Below, piece by piece: positions 23,395-30,358 of a stretch of DNA of 35,490 nt. Every line of letters begins with the position of its first letter. The first letter of the stretch is position 1. The notes under the pieces were generated by a model. It made no database searches, was not told the origin of the DNA, and saw nothing but the letters and a program-made list of their open reading frames with translations. Source of the stretch: a virus. Where the stretch lies: IMG/VR virus record IMGVR_UViG_3300042542_004431, positions 1 through 35,490 of that record; one strand, given 5' to 3'. The translations under genes were made by a program, and so were the position numbers.

Positions 23395-23544
23395 GTGAAA
23401 AAACTAATATTAATATTGCCTTTGTTATTTTTAGTTAGCTGTTCAGAACCAAATTTTGATAGTAGAGAATTACCCACAAAATATCCAGAAACTCCAACTA
23501 TGGGCTCTGCTAATGATGTGTCTAAAGAATTATATAAGAAATGA
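23395..23544 (+). CDS. Small lipoprotein, 49 residues, GTG start
   Basis: The frame opens with GTG at 23395 and ends TGA at 23542-23544, overlapping the next ATG as ATGA. It encodes 49 residues: a signal MKKLILILPLLFLVSC with the lipidated Cys at 16, then a short polar mature peptide (SEPNFDSRELPTKYPETPTM and on) containing three prolines. Size, lipobox and place directly after the endolysin match Rz1-type outer spanins, which are often Pro-rich. A GTGTAAT element seven bases upstream and coupling to the next gene support it as real. Confidence 0.7.
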   Translation: MKKLILILPLLFLVSCSEPNFDSRELPTKYPETPTMGSANDVSKELYKK

Positions 23545-25559
23545 ATATAAAAATAGGCAAAGGTGGAAGTGGTAAGATTAATTCTACTAAAAGTGGCGGT
23601 GGAAAATTAAATGAAAAAAAATACATAGATCTTTTACCACCAACTTTTATAAGCAAAGTTACATTATCTGGTGGAACATATAGTAATGGAATCTATACTA
23701 GAAATTCTGGTGGAACAACAACTTTTGATGGTCCAGATGGTAAAACTATAGTATGGTTAGGTTCTGTATGGTATGCTTATGATCCTTTATATACAGGAGG
23801 AGAAGATCCAACCTACTCATCATTCAATCTAATAACTTGGCTTGAAGAAGGTGATTCTACAGTTCCTACGTCTGTGCTAGAAAATTCTTTAACTTTTCTT
23901 TTTGATCCAGTTTTTTATAAAAGTCAAATACAAAATGAAAGATATAAGATTTTATTACAAGGTTGTTCTTTAAATTATGTAAATGGAATATATAGTTTAA
24001 GTTTAGATGTGGGACTCTATAATGGTCGTGGATATTATATAAAAGATGATGATCAAGCTATGGTTATCTACTATGAAGCAGGAAATTGGTATATTTATGA
24101 TAGCGATGAAAGAGACTATACTAGTCTATTTTATAAAATTGAGGGAGGAGGAAATGCAGGAACTAGACCATTTGCGTTAGATTGGTCAACTCCAGATGGT
24201 GGAGATGCTTATAACGATGGTCAAACTCCACCAGCAATGGGTGAGTATTTAAATCAACAATATAAATTTGGCGCAAGACTAGATCCTGCTTTTCTAGAAC
24301 AAATTCGAGATTATCAAATAGATAATACTGTTCCAAATCAAGGAGTTAATCCACTTTCTCCGCAACATATTGTTGGTGCAGCTTTTAATACAAAAAAAGG
24401 TGAAATAAAAAATAATACATTTTCATATATAAAATATTCTGATAACAGCGATGTTGAAGGTAAAAAATTAAATAAATATTATAATCAGAGTGTTAATGGT
24501 ATAAATCCACCAGTAGATAGCAAATGGCCATTATTAAAAATAAATAGAAATGATATTCAAAATATTTTTTCTATTGGACAAAATACATTTTCTACATTAA
24601 ATATGTTCGTAAGATTACAGCGGCCAGTTTCTCATAAAAATCCAAATACTGGTTATATTGTGAGAGAAAAAAGAGGAATTTTTTGCACTTCAAGGTCTCA
24701 AAATAATACTCCATTTTCTATAGGATATCGTTCTCCATATTATAATATAGTTGGAAGACCTAGCTATAAAAGTGTTTTTAATAATTTTAGTTTTGTTTTT
24801 AGTTTTGGTCATTTTGGTTATAGTGAAACTTTTAATAGACCAATTTCTTTTAATCTTATGACAGATTATAAATTTAATTTTGGCGAGATGTATATGTTAA
24901 CAATTAGATCCAATGATACTTATATAGAAATTTATATAAATGGTGAACTTCAAAGTATTGCATTAGCGCCTTCTAATCCTCTTGTTAATCCGAGTTATGA
25001 TGATCAGTTCGATGAACTACTTATTGATGGAGGAGATTATGGGAATGGATATTATACCCGTGTCGCAGGAGGTACAACAACTTTTGATGGACCAGATGGA
25101 AAATACATTGAATGGGCAGGATCTTTTTGGTATCTTTGGGATCCAGCAGATCCAGAATATTCCAATGGTGTACCTTCATATGGTTCATTTGATTTAATTA
25201 CATGGTTTGTAGAAGGAGCGATTAATCCACCTAATGGTACTTTCACTAGAAAAATACAATATAGAAAACTTTATAAAGATCGTCGTGATGAGATACCTCT
25301 TGGTCCAGGTTTTTATAAAAAAGATGGAACAATCTATCCTCATACAAATACACAATTCTATTTTAATAATACTTTCAATTTTAATTATTTAATATTCGGT
25401 AAATCAGCTTTATCTCATGGAATAAGACTTTTTAATTCAAAAAAGAAAAGAAGATACCTCAACAATTTAGATATTGGTGTAATTAATTCATACAACACTG
25501 CTCTTTCTCAAGCTGAAATTTCTCAGATTTATAATAATTTTAGATATAGATATATCTAA
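23541..25559 (+). CDS. LamG-type adhesin with inserted NGIY domains
   Basis: A 672-residue virion-type protein. After a Gly/Lys-rich head, a domain with GGTYSNGIYTR, TTTFDGPDGK, WYAYD and SFNLITW spans about 45-115; a near copy (GGDYGNGYYTR, TTTFDGPDGK, WYLWD, SFDLITW) lies near 495-565, and a looser one around 145-220. The region 330-480 and the last 90 residues look like two halves of a concanavalin/LamG sandwich (VNSYNTALSQAEISQIYNNF at the end), so the second NGIY copy appears inserted into that domain. No signal peptide. Binding to host surface glycan is inferred. It is coupled to the small lipoprotein gene by ATGA. Confidence 0.72.
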   Translation: MNIKIGKGGSGKINSTKSGGGKLNEKKYIDLLPPTFISKVTLSGGTYSNGIYTRNSGGTTTFDGPDGKTIVWLGSVWYAYDPLYTGGEDPTYSSFNLITWLEEGDSTVPTSVLENSLTFLFDPVFYKSQIQNERYKILLQGCSLNYVNGIYSLSLDVGLYNGRGYYIKDDDQAMVIYYEAGNWYIYDSDERDYTSLFYKIEGGGNAGTRPFALDWSTPDGGDAYNDGQTPPAMGEYLNQQYKFGARLDPAFLEQIRDYQIDNTVPNQGVNPLSPQHIVGAAFNTKKGEIKNNTFSYIKYSDNSDVEGKKLNKYYNQSVNGINPPVDSKWPLLKINRNDIQNIFSIGQNTFSTLNMFVRLQRPVSHKNPNTGYIVREKRGIFCTSRSQNNTPFSIGYRSPYYNIVGRPSYKSVFNNFSFVFSFGHFGYSETFNRPISFNLMTDYKFNFGEMYMLTIRSNDTYIEIYINGELQSIALAPSNPLVNPSYDDQFDELLIDGGDYGNGYYTRVAGGTTTFDGPDGKYIEWAGSFWYLWDPADPEYSNGVPSYGSFDLITWFVEGAINPPNGTFTRKIQYRKLYKDRRDEIPLGPGFYKKDGTIYPHTNTQFYFNNTFNFNYLIFGKSALSHGIRLFNSKKKRRYLNNLDIGVINSYNTALSQAEISQIYNNFRYRYI

Positions 25560-25621
25560 TGAAATACTTGATCCGTTGCGACGGGTTTATAGATGCAACC
25601 AAGCGTGGTAAAAAAGATTAG
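25559..25621 (+). CDS. Possible 20-residue peptide
   Basis: ATG overlaps the previous stop as TAATG and opens 20 codons (MKYLIRCDGFIDATKRGKKD), ending TAG at 25619-25621. Codons such as CGT, TGC, GAC, GGG and ACC are unlike the AT-rich neighbours. It could be a coupled micropeptide or a remnant. The rest of the spacer to 25691 is A/T-rich with a weak 7-bp hairpin (25622-25642). Confidence 0.3.
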   Translation: MKYLIRCDGFIDATKRGKKD

Positions 25622-25691
25622 CATAATGTTCTATCCGTTATGTTAATTTATATAAAATAATTAAAATTAATTAAAAATCTTCTCTCTATAG

Positions 25692-25700
25692 GTGTATAAT
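25692..25700 (+). promoter_or_regulatory. GTGTATAAT, promoter of the head module
   Basis: A variant of the element in which TATAAT follows GTG. It ends nine bases before the ATG at 25710. It looks like a bridge between the GTGTAAT class and a standard -10. Confidence 0.6.
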
Positions 25701-25709
25701 ATATATAGA

Positions 25710-26300
25710 ATGAATTATAATTCTGAACAATATGGCTTTGAATCAAACGCCAAAAGAAAAGGCCCAAAGTCTGCTGCCCAAACTCCAGCAAAACCATCTG
25801 AAAGACGCAAAGGCTCATCTAAAAATAAACCTGGCAGCGCAGGAACAAAAAGTGATAAAGCTATTGAATTTTCTAAAAAAGTAGTAGAAGCTCTTAAAAA
25901 TAAAGTTAAAGAACATAATAGTAAAAATAAAAAGAAAGTAACTCTTGGCCAATTAAAAAAAGTATATCGTCGTGGCGCAGGTGCATTTTCTTCTTCTCAC
26001 AGACCAGGAATGACTAGAGGCGGTTGGGCTATGGCACGCGTAAATATGTTTTTAAAAATGGTACGAGGTGGCAAAGTAAAAGATTCTTATAGAAAAGCTG
26101 ATAGTGATATTGCAAGAGCCTCAGTTTCTGACTATGAAGTAGAAGCTAATTTTGAACCAGACGATGAAGATTTTGCTCAAGCAGAAGAAGATTTAAAAAA
26201 TTATGATTTAAATGATTTTGAATTTAATGATATTAATGAATTATATCTCGATGATGAAGAAGATGGTGTAATCTATGGATTCGATATAGATAAAATATAA
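25710..26300 (+). CDS. DUF5824-like head-module protein
   Basis: A 196-residue protein. After a basic, Lys/Ser/Pro-rich N-terminus, residues about 45-120 hold VTLGQLKKVYRRGAGAFSSS and HRPGMTRGGWAMARVNMFL, the core that I associate with DUF5824, found in phage head regions. The C-terminus is strongly acidic (Asp/Glu-rich, 140-196). The frame is open from GTG 25692, but that GTG is part of the promoter element; ATG 25710 is preferred. It lies directly before the protease gene, so a role in head assembly is likely, exact function unknown. Confidence 0.75.
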   Translation: MNYNSEQYGFESNAKRKGPKSAAQTPAKPSERRKGSSKNKPGSAGTKSDKAIEFSKKVVEALKNKVKEHNSKNKKKVTLGQLKKVYRRGAGAFSSSHRPGMTRGGWAMARVNMFLKMVRGGKVKDSYRKADSDIARASVSDYEVEANFEPDDEDFAQAEEDLKNYDLNDFEFNDINELYLDDEEDGVIYGFDIDKI

Positions 26301-26302
26301 TT

Positions 26303-27835
26303 ATGAAAAAACAAACAAAATTTTTAAGTACATTTGCTAATATTAAAATTAGACCAGTTGTTAGTGAAGAGAAAGATAAGTACCTTTCAGTTGCTTCACT
26401 TGAAAAATTAAAGAAATTTTTGCCAGATATTAACACAGAAGATAATATTGATCTTCTTCCTGTCGCTTTTGATGCTTGTGTTGTTAATAGAGTTAATAAA
26501 AATGGCGATGTTATAGATGGCGAAACTGCTGCTAAGATTTCTAAAAATTTTGTTAATAAGCCAATTAATGTAGAACACAATAGAAATCAAGTAATTGGAT
26601 GCATATTATCTGCTAGCTTTAGTAAATTTGGCAGCAATGAAAGTCTTGCTGAATTAGATGTTAAAGAAATGAAAACTCCATTTAATATCACACTTGGTGG
26701 CGTTATTTGGAAAGTTGTTAATAAAGAATTAGCAGATCAAATTGAAGAGAGCAACGATCCTACTAGCAATAATTATATGAGTATAAGTGCTAGTTGGGAG
26801 CTTGGATTTAATGAATATAATATAGTAGTTCTTGATGAAAACGAGAAAAACATAGAAAATGGCAAGTTTATAACTGATGAAAAAGAGATCGAAAAGATGG
26901 AAAGCTCATTAAGAAGCTTTGGTGGAAGTGGCAAAATTTCAAGTAATAAGTACGTTTATAGACAAGTCTTGGGTAAAGTTGTCCCATTAGGTGTGGGATT
27001 AACATTAAATCCTGCAGCTGATGTGCAAGGAGTAGCAGTTAAAACAGAAGAAAAAGCTCTAGATATTCAAGAGAATAAATCTTCTATTCAAATGCTTAAT
27101 GAAAATAATATTTCCCAAGAAGCTGATTTAAATGTAAAATTAGAGAGGATATATATGAAAATAACAAAAATTGAAGAAATTACAGATTCTTTGCTTAGTC
27201 AAGTAACAGCTAGTTCTGTTGTTGATTTTATTGCAGAGGAAATTAAAAAAGTTAGCGATCAATTCGTAACAGAAAAAGCTGAAAAAGATAATGCTGTTAA
27301 AGCTGCAACTGAAAAATACGAAGCTGCATTTGCTGAACAAGAAGTTCTTAAAAAGCAACTAGCCGAAGTTAATGAAAAACTATCTGCTATTCAAGCTGAA
27401 CAAGAAGCTAAAGCTAAACAAGAAGCATTCACCCTCAGAATGGCTGCTCTTGATGAAGAGTTTGAATTGAGCGATGAAGATCGCCAAGTTCTAGCTGCAG
27501 ATATTAAAGATTTAAACGAAGAAGCCTTTTCTGCTTACAAAACCAAAATGTCTGTTCTCATGAAAGAGAAAAACAAAGCTGCTAAAAAAGCTGCTCAAGA
27601 CAAAATGAATAAAGAAAAAGAGCAAGAAATGAAAGCTTCAACAATTTCCGAAGAAGTCAAAGCTTCCGAAGAAGTAGCACAAGTTCCTACAACCCAAGAG
27701 GTTGTAGAACAAGCTGTTGACAATGGAACCAAAGCTTCCGTTGAAATACCAAATTCAGCCCCTGCTAGCGAGCCAACCGTACAAGAAAAGTACGCTAAAG
27801 CTTTTAGCTTGGATGGATTTGAATTCAGAAAATAA
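26303..27835 (+). CDS. Prohead protease fused to scaffold-like domain
   Basis: A 510-residue protein. The N-terminal 250 residues look like a phage prohead protease: FDACVVNRVNKNGDVIDGE, NKPINVEHNRNQVIG with the likely catalytic His, and NYMSISASWELGF with the candidate Ser. The C-terminal 225 residues are Ala/Glu/Lys/Gln-rich coiled coil (VKAATEKYEAAFAEQEVLKK), typical of scaffolding protein, and end in YAKAFSLDGFEF. An internal ATG at 27155 (residue 285) with its own ribosome site could make the scaffold part alone. Scaffold cleavage by the protease during maturation is the known scheme for this layout. It lies between a head-module gene and the decoration and capsid genes. Confidence 0.8.
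   Translation: MKKQTKFLSTFANIKIRPVVSEEKDKYLSVASLEKLKKFLPDINTEDNIDLLPVAFDACVVNRVNKNGDVIDGETAAKISKNFVNKPINVEHNRNQVIGCILSASFSKFGSNESLAELDVKEMKTPFNITLGGVIWKVVNKELADQIEESNDPTSNNYMSISASWELGFNEYNIVVLDENEKNIENGKFITDEKEIEKMESSLRSFGGSGKISSNKYVYRQVLGKVVPLGVGLTLNPAADVQGVAVKTEEKALDIQENKSSIQMLNENNISQEADLNVKLERIYMKITKIEEITDSLLSQVTASSVVDFIAEEIKKVSDQFVTEKAEKDNAVKAATEKYEAAFAEQEVLKKQLAEVNEKLSAIQAEQEAKAKQEAFTLRMAALDEEFELSDEDRQVLAADIKDLNEEAFSAYKTKMSVLMKEKNKAAKKAAQDKMNKEKEQEMKASTISEEVKASEEVAQVPTTQEVVEQAVDNGTKASVEIPNSAPASEPTVQEKYAKAFSLDGFEFRK
27142..27835 (+). other. Internal translation start for a stand-alone scaffold
   Basis: Within the protease/scaffold gene, AGAGAGG (27142-27148) stands six bases before an in-frame ATG at 27155. 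Starting there gives 226 residues that begin MKITKIEEITDSLLSQV and contain only the coiled-coil part. This matches the nested scaffold strategy of lambda C/Nu3. Other ATGs in this gene that I checked lack a comparable ribosome site. Confidence 0.55.
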
Positions 27836-27852
27836 AATAAGGAGAAAAATAT

Positions 27853-28398
27853 ATGGCACGTAATTTAAGACCATTACAACAATATAGCGAGCATGATGTT
27901 ATTAATTTCTTCGCTTATAGCGGAGATAGTACTCTTGTTCGTAAAGGCACTGCGGTTAAAGTCCAAGGTGCTGGCTTCCAAGCCGATTCAACTAATCCAG
28001 TAGAAATGCTAGGTGGACCTGGCGCTTCTTACACAAATGTAGTATCACAACGTTATGGCGCAGTACCAAAAGTAGCTGCTGCTGTTTCTGGTGATAAAGT
28101 TATTGGATTGACCCTACTCGACATTCGTGAAACTGACGAAAATGGCGAGAAACTAGTTTACAATCCTCGTAAAGCTGCTGAGATGAACGTAGTTATCAGT
28201 GGTCAAGCAGTTCCAGTTCTAACTCGTGGCGTAGTTCTTTATAGTGGACTAGCTGCTGGTTCAGCTGGTGATGTAGTTTACCTACATTCTGGTACCGCAG
28301 GTGATTTGTCAACCACAAACACTGGTGGTACAAGAGTAGGAAAGCTTCTTGGTGATCGTGACGCTAATGGCGTTGCTCTCCTCAAGATCGAACTCTAA
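27853..28398 (+). CDS. Capsid decoration-like protein
   Basis: A 181-residue protein lying directly before the major capsid gene. It is rich in Gly, Ala and Val with strand-type alternation (AVPVLTRGVVLYSGLAAGSA, GDVVYLHSGTAGD), the make-up of trimeric head decoration or stabilising proteins (lambda gpD-like shape). There is no Cys and no signal. A strong AAGGAG lies eight bases upstream, and codons are G+C-richer (CTC, TTC, CGT), indicating selection for high expression. Alternative: a minor head protein. Confidence 0.7.
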   Translation: MARNLRPLQQYSEHDVINFFAYSGDSTLVRKGTAVKVQGAGFQADSTNPVEMLGGPGASYTNVVSQRYGAVPKVAAAVSGDKVIGLTLLDIRETDENGEKLVYNPRKAAEMNVVISGQAVPVLTRGVVLYSGLAAGSAGDVVYLHSGTAGDLSTTNTGGTRVGKLLGDRDANGVALLKIEL

Positions 28399-28421
28399 TT
28401 TCAATAAAGGAGAAATTTAAC

Positions 28422-29504
28422 ATGAAATTAAAATTAAAAAATACACCAGAGCAAGTTGAGCTAATCAAAGCTATGGGTAGCAGAGATGCTAACGTAGCCA
28501 GAGAAGCCACTCAAGCATTTGCAGCATTTATCGGCCCAGTCGTTAGCAAAGTTCTAATGCAAGCTGGTACAGCTAGTGCAGTTTACAGTGATCTAGCTTA
28601 TGATGAAGATGATAATCCCTCTATTCCTCTCGACCTATGGGTTGGTGAAGGTGAAGGATATACAACTGTATGGAGCCAAAACGTAGCAGGTGGTCTTCCA
28701 ACTTCTAACGTTGAAGGTTTCAGTGAATTGAAAGTTGCAACCTATCGTTTAGATAGCGCAGTTTCAATGCTAAAAAGATATGTTCGCCGTGGCCGTCTTG
28801 ATGTTGTTAGTAAAGCCGTAGAGCGCATGACCAACGAAGTTCTTGTCAAACAAGAGCGTAACGCTTGGGCAGTAGTTCTAAGAGCTCTCGCTGAAGCTCA
28901 AAGCAATGGTGCTGATCATATCGAAAGAATCACTGGTGGTGCATTAACCCTCGGTGGTTTGAATAGCTTAATCACCCTCGTAAAGAGAATTAATACCTCT
29001 TATGCTGGTGGTACAACTGACAGTTCTTATGGTCTAACCGATCTATTCGTAAGTCCAGAGATCAAAGGTGATATCCGTGCATTTGCTTACAATCAAGTAA
29101 CAAATACATCCACCGATCTTCCAGCTGGTGTTCGTGAAGAAATTTATCGTAACGCTGGTGCTCAAGAGATCTATGGTATCGCTATCCATGAATTGGTTGA
29201 ATTTGGAGTTGGCAAAAAGTACAACACCCTATTCAATAGCTTCTATGGTGGCACAAACGGTGGATCTCCAGATTTTGACGCTGGTAATTCTGGCGATGAA
29301 ATCCTTGTTGGTCTTGATCTAACTAAAGACGCATTTGTTCGTCCAGTAGCTCGCAATAGCGAAACTGGTGGAACATTCACTGCTCTTCCAGACGATCAAT
29401 TCGTAACTCGCGCTGACAAAGTTGGATTCTACGGATCCCTCGAAGAGGGTCGCGTATGTCTCGACGGTCGTGCAGTTGCAGGACTAATCGTAGCCGCTAG
29501 CTAA
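28422..29504 (+). CDS. Major capsid protein
   Basis: A 360-residue protein consistent with an HK97-fold capsid: helical N-terminus (TPEQVELIKAMGSRDANVAR), a long spine-helix candidate around 115-160 (RRGRLDVVSKAVERMTNEVL), strand-rich P- and A-domain stretches (YGLTDLFVSPEIKGDIRAF) and a typical closing segment (TRADKVGFYGSLEEGRVCLD). It follows protease, scaffold and decoration genes in the standard order. AAGGAG with nine bases of spacing, G+C-richer codons and a terminator right behind fit the most heavily made virion protein. No cleavage site can be placed with certainty. Confidence 0.88.
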   Translation: MKLKLKNTPEQVELIKAMGSRDANVAREATQAFAAFIGPVVSKVLMQAGTASAVYSDLAYDEDDNPSIPLDLWVGEGEGYTTVWSQNVAGGLPTSNVEGFSELKVATYRLDSAVSMLKRYVRRGRLDVVSKAVERMTNEVLVKQERNAWAVVLRALAEAQSNGADHIERITGGALTLGGLNSLITLVKRINTSYAGGTTDSSYGLTDLFVSPEIKGDIRAFAYNQVTNTSTDLPAGVREEIYRNAGAQEIYGIAIHELVEFGVGKKYNTLFNSFYGGTNGGSPDFDAGNSGDEILVGLDLTKDAFVRPVARNSETGGTFTALPDDQFVTRADKVGFYGSLEEGRVCLDGRAVAGLIVAAS

Positions 29505-29530
29505 TATTTAAATATTAGAAAATTGAAAAG

Positions 29531-29562
29531 CCCAAGGGTTCATCCCCTTGGGTTTTTCTTTT
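29531..29562 (+). terminator. Rho-independent terminator after capsid gene
   Basis: CCCAAGGG (29531-29538) and CCCTTGGG (29545-29552) form an 8-bp perfect stem with a six-base loop, followed by TTTTTCTTTTTT. It lies 27 bases after the capsid stop and is the only clear terminator seen in the window. Confidence 0.92.
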
Positions 29563-29566
29563 TTAT

Positions 29567-29595
29567 TAGACATCTCATATTTATTACTATATAAT
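29567..29595 (+). promoter_or_regulatory. Sigma70 promoter after the terminator
   Basis: TAGACA (29567-29572, 5 of 6), a 17-base spacer and TATAAT (29590-29595). The expected start site, about 29602, sits within the AAGGAG ribosome site of the next gene, so the leader would be very short. Confidence 0.65.
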
Positions 29596-29612
29596 AATAC
29601 AAGGAGAATATT

Positions 29613-29966
29613 ATGCCACGTAAATCAAATAAACAAGCTAAAGGTCAACTAGATAACTTAAATCAAACTCATGGAAAAGTAGAGAAACCACTTACTTTAA
29701 ATCAAGTATGGGGAGATGATGGTAAGAGCAAATATGGCACTCTTGATGCTGAAAAATATTCTGATTATTTAAATGATTTAAATAAAAGTGATCTTCAAGC
29801 TCATGCAGTAAAGATTGGATTAGTTCCAATTGATGATAGAAATTCTCTTGTAACAAGATTAAAGAAAGAATTTAATAAGCACGTTTCTCAATATTCTGCA
29901 AGAGCACTTCCAACAAAAAAAGATATTTCTAAAGCTGCAAAAGATATTCTTTCAGAAGGTCGCTAA
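29613..29966 (+). CDS. SAP/HeH-like small basic protein
   Basis: A 117-residue basic protein. Residues 54-85 (LNKSDLQAHAVKIGLVPIDD, then a RLKKEF helix) resemble a helix-extension-helix of the SAP/HeH type, a fold that binds DNA or other proteins. The N-terminus is Lys/Gln-rich and unordered. AAGGAG lies six bases upstream. Located just behind the capsid gene with its own promoter, it may be a head-associated or DNA-binding protein. Family placement is by pattern only. Confidence 0.6.
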   Translation: MPRKSNKQAKGQLDNLNQTHGKVEKPLTLNQVWGDDGKSKYGTLDAEKYSDYLNDLNKSDLQAHAVKIGLVPIDDRNSLVTRLKKEFNKHVSQYSARALPTKKDISKAAKDILSEGR

Positions 29967-29992
29967 TTTAATATCAATAAAATAATTGTTCT

Positions 29993-29999
29993 GTGTAAT
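29993..29999 (+). promoter_or_regulatory. GTGTAAT element
   Basis: Ends seven bases before the ATG at 30007. It supports that start over an upstream in-frame non-ATG codon at 29986. Confidence 0.6.
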
Positions 30000-30006
30000 A
30001 TTTTAC

Positions 30007-30354
30007 ATGGCAACATTTTATAATATCACTGGGTATCAAGGCGACTATTTACAATTAACACTAAATTTAAAAGACAGTAACGGAGCAGCAGTTAATCTTA
30101 GCGGTTATGGTGTGCGTGGTCAAGTTCGCGCAAGTTATGGCTCTACAGGAGTTTTATTAGATTTAAATCCAACTATATCTGGAAATGGTCTAAGTGGTAT
30201 AGTTTCAATTAATGTTAATTCATATATTTCAGCAGATCTTCCAGTTAGTGATCATATCTATGATATTGAAAGATATCCATCTGGAGTATTAACTGGAAAT
30301 AGTATTAAATTAATGCGAGGAAAGTTTACAATTTTACCAGAAGTAACGAGATAA
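30007..30354 (+). CDS. Small beta-sandwich virion protein
   Basis: A 115-residue protein (MATFYNITGYQGDYLQLTLN and on). The pattern QGDYLQLTLNLKDSNGAAVN followed by YGVRGQVRAS is shared with the N-terminal domain of many phage baseplate/upper-fibre proteins (BppU_N-like), a small immunoglobulin-type sandwich that anchors fibres. Here the domain is a separate gene directly before the 1028-residue fibre gene, with four bases between, so it may be the fibre's adaptor. Start set by the GTGTAAT element. Confidence 0.68.
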   Translation: MATFYNITGYQGDYLQLTLNLKDSNGAAVNLSGYGVRGQVRASYGSTGVLLDLNPTISGNGLSGIVSINVNSYISADLPVSDHIYDIERYPSGVLTGNSIKLMRGKFTILPEVTR

Positions 30355-30358
30355 ATTT

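Noticed and set aside
25477-25483. GTGTAAT inside the adhesin gene
   Set aside because: It is read as part of Gly-Val-Ile codons and no gene start lies within 35 bases; taken as chance.
25622-25650. Terminator after the adhesin gene
   Set aside because: CATAATG/CGTTATG forms only a 7-bp A/T-rich stem with a G-U pair and lacks a T-run.
25692-25709. GTG start for the DUF5824-like gene
   Set aside because: The GTG belongs to the GTGTATAAT element, and ATG 25710 lies at the usual distance after it.
26266-26272. GTGTAAT near the end of the DUF5824-like gene
   Set aside because: It lies 30 bases before the protease ATG, longer than most offsets, and within codons; left out as a feature but worth testing.
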